A stretch of DNA of 64,000 nt from an uncultured Blautia sp. (GCA_900549015.1 URMH01000009.1:1-64000), one strand, 5' to 3'; positions 7,784 to 16,570 are shown, counted from the first letter of the stretch. Notes: a model not told the origin generated them from the letters alone. Translations and numbers: made by a program.

Positions 7784-9226
7784 ATGAATTATTCCATTAT
7801 CTTTTATATTATTGGCTGGATTTTAAATCTGGAGGCTGCTTTTATGCTGCTTCCCTGTATGACAGCCGTGATTTACGGGGAAAAATCAGGCTTTGCCTTT
7901 CTTATCACTATGGCAGTCTGCGTTGCCATTGGAATCCCCCTCACGTTAAAAAAGCCCCGAAAAAGAGCCTTTTATACAAAAGAGGGCTTTGTTGCTGTTG
8001 CACTTAGCTGGATTGTTTTAAGTATTATGGGAGCACTTCCGTTTCTTCTTTCCGGAAGTCTTTCAAGCCCTGTAGACGCGCTGTTTGAAACAGTATCCGG
8101 CTTTACTACAACAGGAGCCAGTATTTTTACAGACGTGGAGGTACTTCCACACTGTATCCTGATATGGAGAAGCTTTACTCACTGGATCGGCGGTATGGGG
8201 GTACTTGTATTTATCCTGGCGCTTCTCCCTCTTGCAGGCGGATACCATATGAATCTTATGAAAGCGGAAAGCCCGGGGCCTTCTGTTGGAAAGCTCGTCC
8301 CAAAAGTACAGTCCACTGCAAAAATTCTTTACACCATTTATTTTGGTCTTACTGTACTTCAGATTGTTTTTCTTCTTATTGGAAAAATGCCGCTTTTTGA
8401 TACCTTATGTATCTCTTTCGGCACAGCCGGAACAGGAGGATTTGGTATACGAAACGACAGCGTCGGAGGTTACAGCACCTATATTCAGGTAGTTGTTACC
8501 ATATTTATGATTTTGTTTGGCGTAAATTTCAATGTGTATTTTCTTCTTCTCACAAAGAAATTTGTTCAGGCATTTAAGGTGGAGGAGCTTCGCTATTACC
8601 TCGGTATTATCGGAGCCTCCATACTTGCCATTGCTATAAACACAGCGCATATGTTTGATAATATATGGGTAGCTCTTCAACAGTCTGCGTTTCAGGTTGG
8701 CTCGATTATTACGACTACAGGATATGCCACAACTGACTTTAACCAGTGGCCTGTTTTTTCCAAAACGATCCTTGTTCTCCTTATGTTTGTAGGAGCCTGC
8801 GCCGGAAGTACAGGCGGTGGAATTAAAGTATCCCGTCTTGTTATCCTGTTTAAAACAGTAGCCAAAGAACTCCACCTTTACCTGCACCCGAATGCCATCA
8901 AAAAAATAAAAATGGACCGGAAACCCATTCCGCATGAGGTTGTCCGCTCCACAAATATTTTTATGGCTGTTTATATTTTAATCTTTGCCGGTTCGGTTCT
9001 GATTCTGGGGCTTGATGAGTACGACCTTACAACCAACTTTACAGCCGTTGCCGCAACCTTAAATAATATCGGTCCCGGCCTTGAACTTGTTGGTCCCACA
9101 GGGAATTTTTCCCTGTTTTCACCCCTTGCAAAATGTGTGCTGATTTTTGATATGCTTGCAGGAAGACTTGAGATTTTCCCTCTTCTCCTTCTCTTTACAA
9201 AGAATACGTGGAAAAAATTCTCATAA
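7784..9226 (+). CDS. trkH: TrkH, potassium channel membrane subunit
   Basis: A 480-residue membrane protein that forms the K+-conducting pore gated by TrkA. Selectivity-filter regions with the family glycines are visible: SGFTTTGASIF (first pore loop), GTAGTGGFGIR (second), ITTTGYATTDF (third) and LNNIGPGLELV (fourth). Length and order of the four pore repeats are normal. GGGAG precedes ATG 7784. The trkA-trkH order suggests potassium homeostasis controlled by nucleotide state. Confidence 0.94.
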   Translation: MNYSIIFYIIGWILNLEAAFMLLPCMTAVIYGEKSGFAFLITMAVCVAIGIPLTLKKPRKRAFYTKEGFVAVALSWIVLSIMGALPFLLSGSLSSPVDALFETVSGFTTTGASIFTDVEVLPHCILIWRSFTHWIGGMGVLVFILALLPLAGGYHMNLMKAESPGPSVGKLVPKVQSTAKILYTIYFGLTVLQIVFLLIGKMPLFDTLCISFGTAGTGGFGIRNDSVGGYSTYIQVVVTIFMILFGVNFNVYFLLLTKKFVQAFKVEELRYYLGIIGASILAIAINTAHMFDNIWVALQQSAFQVGSIITTTGYATTDFNQWPVFSKTILVLLMFVGACAGSTGGGIKVSRLVILFKTVAKELHLYLHPNAIKKIKMDRKPIPHEVVRSTNIFMAVYILIFAGSVLILGLDEYDLTTNFTAVAATLNNIGPGLELVGPTGNFSLFSPLAKCVLIFDMLAGRLEIFPLLLLFTKNTWKKFS

Positions 9227-9348
9227 AATTTACTGCCTTCACATTTTTTTCAAATGTACATCACACTTTTTTCACATTTTTCGGTTATATTAATACTTGT
9301 AGAAAGCAATAAGTCTTTCTTAATTAAATATTTTTCTTTTTCATACGC

Positions 9349-9368
9349 GCCGGTACGAAAGTACCGGC
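9349..9368 (+). terminator. Terminator after trkH
   Basis: GCCGGTAC-GAAA-GTACCGGC is a perfect eight-pair stem with a GAAA tetraloop, followed by a pyrimidine-rich tail (CTCCTTCCTTTT). It separates trkAH from the convergent radical SAM gene. Confidence 0.6.
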
Positions 9369-9390
9369 CTCCTTCCTTTTACGGCATTTT

Positions 9391-10290
9391 TTAATCAAGC
9401 CCTTCATAATTAAAGGAAGGAATAAAACTTTCCTTTGCGGTATCACCCGTCTGCCAGAATCCGTTTTCCACACCAATTTCCAGAGCATGATCCAGGACTT
9501 TTTTATATTCCCTTTCCGTCACTTTCCGGTTCAGTTCCTTGTATACTTTCTGCTCATACACAGGCGTATACTGATTCATGATGCTGATAAAAATTTTATT
9601 TCCATATGTATTATGAAGATAATCCAACACTTTTTTAGAATTTACAGTATGTCCCGGAAGAATCAGATGTCTTACGATTGTTCCCTTTTCTAAATATCCT
9701 TCTTCATTAAACACACATTTCCCTGTCTGGCGCACCATCTCTTCTATTGCTTCCTTTGCCCGCTCCGGATAATCAGGCGCGTTTGAAAAAGCCTCTGCAA
9801 GAGAAGCTTCCATATATTTAAAGTCGGGAAGATACACATCCACATAGCCTTCCAGAAGTTTTAAAGTCTCCACCTTCTCATATCCGCTTGAATTATATAC
9901 AACAGGAACAGACAGACCCTTCTCTTTTGCGATGCTCAGGGCTTCTCTGATCTGCGGAACATAGTGCGCCCCTGTTACGAGATTAATATTGGCTGCACCC
10001 TGCTTTTCCAGGTTAAGAAAAATTTCTCCCAGCTTTTCCACCGAAATTTCTTTTCCGTCTTTTCCTATGGCAATCTCCCGGTTCTGGCAGAAAATGCAGC
10101 GAAGGCCACAGCCGGAAAAAAATACGGCTCCCGAGCCTTTTTCTCCGGAAATGCAGGGTTCTTCCCACATATGAAGAGCGGCACGGGCAGCATATATTCT
10201 GCTGTCCATGCCGCAGTATCCCCGCTTTTTATTCTCACGATTTACGTGACATTCTCTCGGGCAAAGAGTACAATCCTTAGTGATTTCCAC
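9391..10290 (-). CDS. PflX-type radical SAM protein (COG1313)
   Basis: A radical S-adenosylmethionine enzyme of the PflX family, annotated in databases as putative pyruvate-formate-lyase activating enzyme although its substrate is unknown. The cluster motif reads GCGLRCIFCQN (CxxxCxxC form), with an extra N-terminal Cys group CTLCPREC and CGMD that could bind another metal. I chose GTG 10290 as start. It has GGAGAAGG at good spacing and overlaps the upstream stop by 14 bases, while the longer ATG start at 10341 has no ribosome site and would add 17 residues that shadow a His-rich tail. It is translationally coupled to the DUF134-NifX gene. Confidence 0.85.
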   Translation of the reverse strand: MEITKDCTLCPRECHVNRENKKRGYCGMDSRIYAARAALHMWEEPCISGEKGSGAVFFSGCGLRCIFCQNREIAIGKDGKEISVEKLGEIFLNLEKQGAANINLVTGAHYVPQIREALSIAKEKGLSVPVVYNSSGYEKVETLKLLEGYVDVYLPDFKYMEASLAEAFSNAPDYPERAKEAIEEMVRQTGKCVFNEEGYLEKGTIVRHLILPGHTVNSKKVLDYLHNTYGNKIFISIMNQYTPVYEQKVYKELNRKVTEREYKKVLDHALEIGVENGFWQTGDTAKESFIPSFNYEGLD

Positions 10291-11017
10291 AGTGATGTCC
10301 TTCTCCGCAGCCGTGATCTCCGCATGTATGTCCTTCTTCATGGTGATGGTGGTTGCACATGGTATCCGGGTTATAATTTAAGTTTCCGGAAAGGAAGGAA
10401 GCTACCTGTGCGTCCGCATCTCCTGCTGCTCCCGGGAAAAGACGGATTCCTGCTTCTGCAAGAGCATTTCTTGCACCGCCGCCGATTCCTCCGCAGATTA
10501 AAGTATCTACTCCTTTTTCTTTTAAGAAACCTGCGAGAGCGCCGTGACCGCTTCCATTTGTGTCAACAACTTCCTCTTTTACAACTTTTCCATCTTCTGC
10601 TTCATAAATTTTAAACTGCTCTGTGTGTCCAAAATGCTGAAATACCTGTCCATTTTCGTAAGTAACTGCAATCTTCATAATCAAATCTCCTTTTTCTTTT
10701 TTTATATTTGTGCCAATAGTTTCTCCTGAGCAGATTTCATAATTTCCGCCCTCAATAAGAAGTCCTGACGCCTCTACCACAAACCTGGCAAGCTTTTTCC
10801 GCGCTTCCACATACAGACTCTGCACAGTGGCGCGTCCCACTCCCATAGAGAGGGCGCATTCTTCCTGTGTCAGCCCCACATAATCAATCAGGCGGATTGT
10901 TTCATATTCCTCCACATTTAAAATAATGGGGTGACTGCACTCCGGCTGTCCCTTCGGGCAAAAGCCGGTATTTTTCGGAAGTCCTTTTACTTTTCTCGGT
11001 TTACTTGGTCTTGGCAT
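10277..11017 (-). CDS. DUF134 DNA-binding domain fused to NifX/NifB-like domain
   Basis: A 246-residue two-domain protein. Residues 1-113 are DUF134 (UPF0251), a small sigma-like helix-turn-helix protein (LTQEECALSMGVGRATVQSLY). Residues 114-235 are a dinitrogenase iron-molybdenum cofactor (NifX/NifB) domain (MKIAVTYENG, then FGHTEQF, then GIGGGARNAL), and the C-terminus is His/Cys-rich (CNHHHHEEGH). The junction Met 114 (ATG 10678) has its own AAAGGAGA site at good spacing, so the C-terminal domain may also be made alone. Such proteins are thought to sense or carry metal clusters. The gene has a promoter framed by two operators (11031-11084), consistent with autoregulation. Confidence 0.85.
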   Translation of the reverse strand: MPRPSKPRKVKGLPKNTGFCPKGQPECSHPIILNVEEYETIRLIDYVGLTQEECALSMGVGRATVQSLYVEARKKLARFVVEASGLLIEGGNYEICSGETIGTNIKKEKGDLIMKIAVTYENGQVFQHFGHTEQFKIYEAEDGKVVKEEVVDTNGSGHGALAGFLKEKGVDTLICGGIGGGARNALAEAGIRLFPGAAGDADAQVASFLSGNLNYNPDTMCNHHHHEEGHTCGDHGCGEGHHCGNH

Positions 11018-11030
11018 GTCTCTTCTCCTT

Positions 11031-11084
11031 TTATTGGCATATGCTAATTATTACTATAATACGGTTATTAGCATATGTCAATAT
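11031..11084 (-). promoter_or_regulatory. Promoter with twin palindromic operators before DUF134-NifX
   Basis: Two near-palindromes centred on CATATG, TTGGCATATGCTAA (11034-11047) and TTAGCATATGTCAA (11067-11080), lie 34 bp centre to centre. Between and across them runs a leftward promoter: TTGACA (complement of 11077-11082), 17-base spacer, TATAGT. One palindrome covers the -35 box and the other the start region, the usual layout for repression by a protein bound at both sites. The DUF134 protein encoded just downstream is the likely ligand. Confidence 0.65.
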
Positions 11085-11109
11085 AAAATTTTATTTTCAT
11101 CTGCCTGTC

Positions 11110-11137
11110 TTGACAACAGAGCGTCTGTCACTATACA
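11110..11137 (+). promoter_or_regulatory. Promoter of apbE
   Basis: TTGACA (11110-11115) and TATACA (11132-11137) are 16 bases apart; shifting the -10 to TACAAT gives 18. The leader to ATG 11182 is about 40 bases and carries AAAGGAGA. Confidence 0.55.
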
Positions 11138-11181
11138 ATAGGCTGTGCTTAAAATGCACAATAAAAACAAAAGGAGACTTT

Positions 11182-12204
11182 ATGAACAGAAAATATAAAA
11201 TTGCCGCTGCCTGTATGGCTCTCATTCTTCTCTTCTCTGCGTTTTTCTTTTTTTATCAGAAGCAGCAAAATGAACGGCAGGAACCTGTATCTGTCACAGG
11301 CTTTAAATTAAATACCATGATCAAAATTACAGTTTACGATAAGGTAAAACCGGAATTGCTCGACAAGGCAATGGCGCTCTGCGATAAGTACGAAGAGCTT
11401 TTCAGCCGAACGCTTTCTGACAGTGAAATTTATAAGCTGAATCACGGAACACTTCCGGAAAAAAACGGATTTTTTGAGGTATCTCCGGAAACAGCGGAAC
11501 TTGTGGAAAAAGGGCTTCATTACTCAGAGCTTTCCAATGGCGCATTCGACCTTTCTCTTGCCCCTGTATCCTCTCTCTGGGATTTCACATCAGAAGAAAA
11601 AGTCATTCCTGAAGCAGCAGCACTGGAAGCCGCCCTTCCTCTTGTGGATTATAAAAATATAACTCTGGAAGGAAATGCCATTCGCTTTGAAAAAGAAGGA
11701 ATGGGACTTGATCTGGGAGCCATTGCAAAGGGCTATATTGCCGATAAAATAAAAGAATTTCTTGTATCGGAAGGGGTAACAAGCGGAATCATCAACCTTG
11801 GTGGAAATGTTCTCTGTATTGGCAGCCAGCCAGACGGAACTCCCTTTAAAATTGGCATTCAGAAACCATTTTCAGACAGAGGAGAAACTGCCGTCACCAT
11901 AGAGGTTTCCGATAAATCGGTTGTCTCTTCCGGAATTTATGAGCGATATTTCAAAAAAGACGGTGTTTTATACCACCATATTTTAAATCCAAAAACAGGT
12001 ATGCCTTATGAAAACGGGCTTGTCTCTGTGACAATTCTTTCCGATAAATCTGTTGACGGAGACGCATTAAGCACCTCCTGTTTTGCTCTCGGAGCAGAAA
12101 AAGGAATGGAACTTGTGGAAAGCCTTGAAAATACAGAGGCAGTTTTTATCACAGAAGAAGGAAAATTTCTCTACAGCAGCGGTTTTCCCGCAGACGTGCA
12201 ATAA
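11182..12204 (+). CDS. apbE: ApbE, FAD:protein FMN transferase
   Basis: A 340-residue membrane-anchored ApbE-family enzyme that moves FMN from FAD onto a Thr in target proteins such as RnfG, RnfD and other FMN-binding domains. It has one N-terminal membrane segment (about residues 7-24) and the family motifs LDLGAIAKGYIADKI, NLGGNVLCIG and DGDALSTSCFALG with the metal-binding Asp. ATG 11182 follows AAAGGAGA; the open frame reaches further upstream to 11005, but that part crosses the promoter. It is convergent with the Rnf-like operon, whose RnfG-like protein carries the acceptor motif SGAT. Confidence 0.92.
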   Translation: MNRKYKIAAACMALILLFSAFFFFYQKQQNERQEPVSVTGFKLNTMIKITVYDKVKPELLDKAMALCDKYEELFSRTLSDSEIYKLNHGTLPEKNGFFEVSPETAELVEKGLHYSELSNGAFDLSLAPVSSLWDFTSEEKVIPEAAALEAALPLVDYKNITLEGNAIRFEKEGMGLDLGAIAKGYIADKIKEFLVSEGVTSGIINLGGNVLCIGSQPDGTPFKIGIQKPFSDRGETAVTIEVSDKSVVSSGIYERYFKKDGVLYHHILNPKTGMPYENGLVSVTILSDKSVDGDALSTSCFALGAEKGMELVESLENTEAVFITEEGKFLYSSGFPADVQ

Positions 12205-12216
12205 CTCCCCGAAGAA

Positions 12217-12247
12217 AAAGAGGGTATCGCTCAGCGATACCCTCTTT
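12217..12247. terminator. Bidirectional terminator between apbE and the Rnf-like operon
   Basis: AAAGAGGGTATCGCT (12217-12231) is perfectly complementary to AGCGATACCCTCTTT (12233-12247). The A-rich and T-rich flanks let it work for both convergent transcripts. Confidence 0.8.
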
Positions 12248-12284
12248 AAATATAATATTCAAAGTTCAAGGAACTTCCCTGTTC

Positions 12285-13052
12285 TTAATAAATACTGAGA
12301 ATCATATAAATGAATCCCATTGCCAGCATTTCCACCGGAAGTCCTCTGTAGGCTCTTCCTGTCCTCGCAAACCGCAGCGTCTTTTTTACGGAAATAAAGA
12401 GAACAACAGGTACAAATACTGCCCAGATAAATCCGATAGTCTCTCCAAAACTTGCCATCACAAATGGCTGTGAAAAGAGAACTGCCGGAACAACCGGGAA
12501 AAGCCCGTTTGTTCCTGTGCTTCTTTTTTTCAGAACGCCGTTTGTGAATGCAAGGGAAAGTCCTGCACAGATAAATCCAAATGTCATATCAAGGAATTTC
12601 TTTGACTGAAATTCTGCTTCCAGAAGAGTGTATCCGAAAATACTTCCTCCTGCGCAAAATTCTCTCACTGCTGCCAGTAAAATCCAGAATCCCCAGATAA
12701 TGGCGCATTCCCAGAATAAATCGCCGTATTCTCCCTCGAGCTCCTCTTTCAGAACGTGACGGGCAGCCAGAAGTCCGATCACAAAAGTAATGAGCCATGT
12801 CTTTGTATCTACGGAAATTCCAAGTGCGGAAAATCCGAGAAGGAACGCGCTTGCGCTGACAGAACCCGTTCCGATCAGCACACACGCTTTTAAGCTCCAG
12901 TCCGGAACGACCGGTTTTAAAAGATTTTTCAGGAATTCTCCAAATACAACCGCCAGAATAATCAGAATCCCGGCGCTAAAGGCTTCCTTCATCCCGGCGG
13001 AAAACAGAATCATTCCAAGGGCGAAGGCTTCTGCCGGATATTTTAATTTCAT
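12285..13052 (-). CDS. Polytopic membrane subunit of the Rnf-like operon
   Basis: A 255-residue hydrophobic protein with about seven membrane segments, last gene of the Rnf-like operon. Segments such as the first 60 residues and WGFWILLAAVREFCAGGSIFG resemble the RnfE/RnfA/NqrD fold of paired membrane helices, but the protein is longer than those (about 190-230 residues) and the match is distant, so I do not give a symbol. In classical Rnf, RnfA and RnfE form a pseudo-symmetric pair that holds a membrane [2Fe-2S] cluster; here only one such gene is present. It starts 19 bases after the RnfG-like gene. Confidence 0.6.
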   Translation of the reverse strand: MKLKYPAEAFALGMILFSAGMKEAFSAGILIILAVVFGEFLKNLLKPVVPDWSLKACVLIGTGSVSASAFLLGFSALGISVDTKTWLITFVIGLLAARHVLKEELEGEYGDLFWECAIIWGFWILLAAVREFCAGGSIFGYTLLEAEFQSKKFLDMTFGFICAGLSLAFTNGVLKKRSTGTNGLFPVVPAVLFSQPFVMASFGETIGFIWAVFVPVVLFISVKKTLRFARTGRAYRGLPVEMLAMGFIYMILSIY

Positions 13053-13071
13053 ACCAAATCCTCCGCTTTCT

Positions 13072-14052
13072 TTATTTTACTGTCTGCAAAAATTCATATG
13101 CCTCGTTAATACCTGTTACTGCAGCAGTAGAAGAAATGGTTGCGCCGGATACTGCCTGCACCTCTCCTGTTCCCGCTTCCGCGCTCTCTTTGTTTTCCTC
13201 TTCTGCCGGTTCTTCTGCTGTTTCCTCAGTCTCCACACCGGCTGCTTCATTGAGGCACTGCTCCGCAAGTGCTGCAAAACCGCCTACGGAAATGCTTACT
13301 CCGGATACCGCGTCTGTTTTTCCCTGCTCGTCTATTGTAAGGAAGGTAAGATTCTGATTTTCCACAAGAGCTTCTGTCAGCGCTTTCGCCTGCTCTGCCC
13401 ATGTTGGACCGTCCTCTGTCATTACATATTCGCCGCTTTCGGACAGTACGCTCTTCTTGCTTCCGTCCTCTCCGATGGAATCCCAGTTTACTTCTGTGAT
13501 TTTTCCGTCTTTTACCGTCATGGTAACCTGATCTGCAAAGCCGCTGTCATCCGCCTCGCCTTTTGCTTCATATGTTCCGTCCTGTAATACTGCACCTTCT
13601 AATTCTGCTGCGCCTTCCGTTGCTTTTTTCTCTGCAGGAGCCGCCTCTTCTCCGCCGCTCATTCCCGGAAGATATACAGGCGCTTTCATTCCCACAAACT
13701 GCCCGGAAAATTCTTCTTCTGCGATTCTCGCGCCAAGACCTTCTGTCTCACTGTGTTCTGTAACAGAAACATTTGAAATTGTTTCTCCGTCTGCCTCAAA
13801 GGAAACGTCCATTAAAATATCGCCGCCGTATCCTTTTTCTTTTACAGTCACCACATATCCGTTCTCTGTTGCAGCCGCTTTTTCAATATTCTCAGCGCCG
13901 CTTACATCAAACTCTTCTTTTACTTCTCCGCTGTCTTCCTGGGAAGCGCTTCCTGTATCAACTGCCAGTGCTCTGGAGCCTGCAATCACCCCAAAAGAAA
14001 GGGCAGTGACAACAGCCAGTGCAAGAATTCCTCTTACATTTTTATTCTTCAT
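13072..14052 (-). CDS. RnfG-like protein with two FMN-binding domains
   Basis: A 326-residue membrane-anchored flavoprotein. One N-terminal helix (about 8-30) is followed by an RnfG-type FMN-binding domain (63-125, with SETEGLGARI). The flavin acceptor motif of that domain, VSGATISS, comes only at 301-308, because a second FMN-binding domain (about 155-270) and Ala/Glu-rich linkers lie between. The second domain has a degenerate motif SGVS at 250-253. In RnfG/NqrC the Thr of SGAT carries covalent FMN added by ApbE, which is encoded nearby. The gene sits between the RnfD-like gene and the last membrane subunit. Confidence 0.82.
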   Translation of the reverse strand: MKNKNVRGILALAVVTALSFGVIAGSRALAVDTGSASQEDSGEVKEEFDVSGAENIEKAAATENGYVVTVKEKGYGGDILMDVSFEADGETISNVSVTEHSETEGLGARIAEEEFSGQFVGMKAPVYLPGMSGGEEAAPAEKKATEGAAELEGAVLQDGTYEAKGEADDSGFADQVTMTVKDGKITEVNWDSIGEDGSKKSVLSESGEYVMTEDGPTWAEQAKALTEALVENQNLTFLTIDEQGKTDAVSGVSISVGGFAALAEQCLNEAAGVETEETAEEPAEEENKESAEAGTGEVQAVSGATISSTAAVTGINEAYEFLQTVK

Positions 14053-14066
14053 TTCTGCTCTCCTTA

Positions 14067-15014
14067 TTATGCGTCTTTTCTTTTTACACCATATACATGT
14101 TTCTTATAAATCATGGACAAAAGACCTGCCATACAGTTTGCTGTTAAAATACCGAAGCAGATTCCCTCCGGATAATTGCTGAAAATTCGGATTGCCGCCG
14201 TAATCACGCCTGCCGTCGCTGCATAGAGAAGTTTTCCCTTTCTGGAAGCAAAGGCATAATCTGTCAGCATATAGCAGCCACCCATAATGAGACCGCCTCC
14301 GAAAAGATTCAGTAGAATGTCTCCTGTAAACAGTCCGGAAGGACCGAATACAAAGGTAAGAAGCACAACTGTAGAAATATAAGTAACGGCTGCTTCCGCG
14401 TTTACAATTCCTTTATAACAGAGGAAGCCGAAACCAACGAGGAGAAGAAGCTTGCTCGTCTCTCCCATAGCTCCCGGTGTTTCTCCCAAGAACATCTGTA
14501 AATAGCTGTATCCTGCTTCTGCGCCGCCTTTTACTGTGCCAAGCACAGTCGCTCCTGATACGGCGTCCGGATTTATGGTATTCGGCACTACATACTGCAT
14601 GACTGCCTGCGGCCATACGATCATAATGAGAAGCCTTCCCATAAGAGCCGGATTTACAAAGTTATTTCCAATTCCGCCAAACATCTGCTTTACAAATATA
14701 ATTGCAAATACGTCAGCTGCGGCAAGCGCCCATACAGGCACAGTGACCGGCATATTATAAACGATCAGAAGTCCAGTTACTACAGCGCTGAAGTCCCCTG
14801 CCGTCACCTGTTTTTTTGTAAGCTTCTGCCAGAGATACTCTGTGATCACACAGATTGTGACAGAAAGTCCCGCAAGGTAAAGGGCGCGGATTCCAAAAAA
14901 GTACACAGCTCCGAAAAGCGCCGGGATCAGAGACAATGTCACATACATCATAACCTGTCTTGTGGTCCGATCTGTACGAAGGTGTGGTCCATTGATCACT
15001 CTTACGTTACTCAT
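14067..15014 (-). CDS. rnfD: RnfD, flavinylated membrane subunit of Rnf complex
   Basis: A 315-residue membrane protein of the RnfD/NqrB family. It has about eight or nine helices, the start signature SNVRVINGPHLRTDRTTRQVM and the loop DAVSGATVLG, whose Thr is the expected covalent FMN site. In Rnf, RnfD passes electrons within the membrane during ferredoxin:NAD+ oxidoreduction coupled to ion pumping. Its ATG overlaps the rnfC stop codon (ATGA), so the two are translationally coupled. Confidence 0.9.
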   Translation of the reverse strand: MSNVRVINGPHLRTDRTTRQVMMYVTLSLIPALFGAVYFFGIRALYLAGLSVTICVITEYLWQKLTKKQVTAGDFSAVVTGLLIVYNMPVTVPVWALAAADVFAIIFVKQMFGGIGNNFVNPALMGRLLIMIVWPQAVMQYVVPNTINPDAVSGATVLGTVKGGAEAGYSYLQMFLGETPGAMGETSKLLLLVGFGFLCYKGIVNAEAAVTYISTVVLLTFVFGPSGLFTGDILLNLFGGGLIMGGCYMLTDYAFASRKGKLLYAATAGVITAAIRIFSNYPEGICFGILTANCMAGLLSMIYKKHVYGVKRKDA

Positions 15015-16384
15015 GATTTTTTCACCGCCCTTTCACGCATACGCTGTTTCACTATATCTCTCGCCATTCTGGTGCGAACGGAAAGCTCTCTTTTTGCCGG
15101 GCAGATGTAAGAACAGCAGCCGCAGGCTATACACTCGCTCGCATAAAGCTCCTCGCACAAATCGTAATCCTCGTCCATGTAAGCAAATTCGATCTGATAG
15201 GGAATAAGACCTGCCGGGCATACGCTCTCGCAGCCTGCGCAGCGGATACACGGAGATTCTTCGTACTCTCTGTCCGGAAGAACGAGAATGCCGGAAGTAT
15301 TTTTTGTCACATAAAAAAGCTCCTCTTCTCCCTTCCAGTCGGACGCCACACAGGGACCTGTCATAGGACCGCCTGCTATAATCCGATTTTTTTCTACTGT
15401 CACACCGCCAGCAAGATTTAAAAGCTCCTTTGCTGAAGTTCCAACAGGAACAAGATAATTTCCCGGATTTTTTACAGATCCTGTCACTGTTACAATCCTT
15501 CTTGTCAGTGGAATACCGGCAAACGTCATATCTGCTGCTGCCTTTGCAGTTCCTACATTGGAAACGATTACTCCCACATCTGCAGGAAGTCCACCCATCG
15601 GTACCTCTCTGTTCAATACAGCCTGTATCAGCTGTCTCTCTCCTCCCTGAGGATACTGCGTCGGAAGGATTTTAAGCTCCACAGGATTTTCTCCCTTTAT
15701 CTGCTGTTTTCCTTCCTCCAGAATCTTCTGAAGAAGCTTCGCTGCTTCCGGCTTATTATCTTCCATGCAGATATATGCTTTATCTGCTCCGGATGCTTTT
15801 AACAGGACACGTACACCATTAATTACGGCAAAACTCTGCTCCATCATCAAGCGATAATCACATGTGAGAAACGGCTCACACTCCGCCGCATTAATCAGCA
15901 GCGCATCAATTTTTTTATCTGTCTCATATTTTTTATGAGTGGGGAAACCTGCGCCTCCCATTCCCGTCAGACCACCGTCGCGAATCATGGCGATCAGTTC
16001 TTCCCTTGTATATTTTTCAAGGCTCTCAAGACCTTTCAGATAAGAATGCTCTTCTTTCCTTTCCGGTCCCTCTCTTTTAATGATACAGGATAAAAGATTT
16101 CTTCCCTGGTTCTGCACTTCCCGAATGTCCATAACTCTTCCGCTTACGCTTGCGTGAAGAGGCGCTGCCATAAACGCTTCCGGACGTCCTATCTCCTGCC
16201 CTTCTCTCACCTGGTCTCCAGGTTTTACAATGAAGCTGCATTTTCCGCCGAAAGACTGCTCCGACAAGATTGTCACTGTCTCCGGCCAGTAAACACGAAC
16301 AGGCAGATTCATGGTCATTGCCTTATCATACCCATCTGTGGGATGTACGCCTCCGGGGAAAGCATGTTTTATTTTTTTCAGCAT
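15011..16384 (-). CDS. rnfC: RnfC, NADH-interacting Fe-S/flavin subunit
   Basis: A 457-residue peripheral subunit of the Rnf complex. It begins with the RnfC N-terminal barrel-sandwich domain (FPGGVHPTDGYDKAMTM), then the flavin/NADH-binding Complex1_51K domain (GLTGMGGAGFPTHKKY), and ends in two [4Fe-4S] motifs (Cys 379, 382, 385, 389 and Cys 418, 421, 424, 428). In known Rnf it exchanges electrons with NADH. It is the first gene of the operon and no rnfB is present downstream. Upstream lies a 200-base gap with the fructose-aldolase terminator. Confidence 0.92.
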   Translation of the reverse strand: MLKKIKHAFPGGVHPTDGYDKAMTMNLPVRVYWPETVTILSEQSFGGKCSFIVKPGDQVREGQEIGRPEAFMAAPLHASVSGRVMDIREVQNQGRNLLSCIIKREGPERKEEHSYLKGLESLEKYTREELIAMIRDGGLTGMGGAGFPTHKKYETDKKIDALLINAAECEPFLTCDYRLMMEQSFAVINGVRVLLKASGADKAYICMEDNKPEAAKLLQKILEEGKQQIKGENPVELKILPTQYPQGGERQLIQAVLNREVPMGGLPADVGVIVSNVGTAKAAADMTFAGIPLTRRIVTVTGSVKNPGNYLVPVGTSAKELLNLAGGVTVEKNRIIAGGPMTGPCVASDWKGEEELFYVTKNTSGILVLPDREYEESPCIRCAGCESVCPAGLIPYQIEFAYMDEDYDLCEELYASECIACGCCSYICPAKRELSVRTRMARDIVKQRMRERAVKKS

Positions 16385-16522
16385 TTCTGTTTTCCTCCAT
16401 TTTTTCCCACAGCAAAATCACAGAGATTTTGCCATGTCTGTTCGTTAAATTGTTGACATATTTCAATAAGATACCATATATAAGGTATGTTTGACAAGAA
16501 GTAATTTTATTATGCCGAACAA

Positions 16523-16570
16523 AAAAAGAGTACAAATTCTCCCTGTCAGAAAAAAATCTGTACTCTTTTT
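16523..16570 (-). terminator. Terminator after the aldolase gene
   Basis: AAAAAGAGTACA (16523-16534) and TGTACTCTTTTT (16559-16570) pair perfectly over 12 bases with a 24-base loop. Read leftward the 3' arm ends in a run of T. The 16385-16522 stretch that follows must hold the rnfC promoter; I see no convincing -35/-10 pair in it. Confidence 0.65.

Noticed and set aside
9964..10614. 216-codon rightward frame
   Set aside because: Antisense to the PflX and DUF134-NifX genes; no start signals and no recognisable domain.
12790..13587. 265-codon rightward frame
   Set aside because: Spans the antisense of two Rnf-operon genes and their gap; Cys/Phe-rich shadow with no ribosome site.
16440..16500. 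Possible Rex (redox repressor) site before rnfC
   Set aside because: GTTAAATTGTTGACA resembles but does not match the TTGTTAA-N4-TTAACAA palindrome well enough to report.
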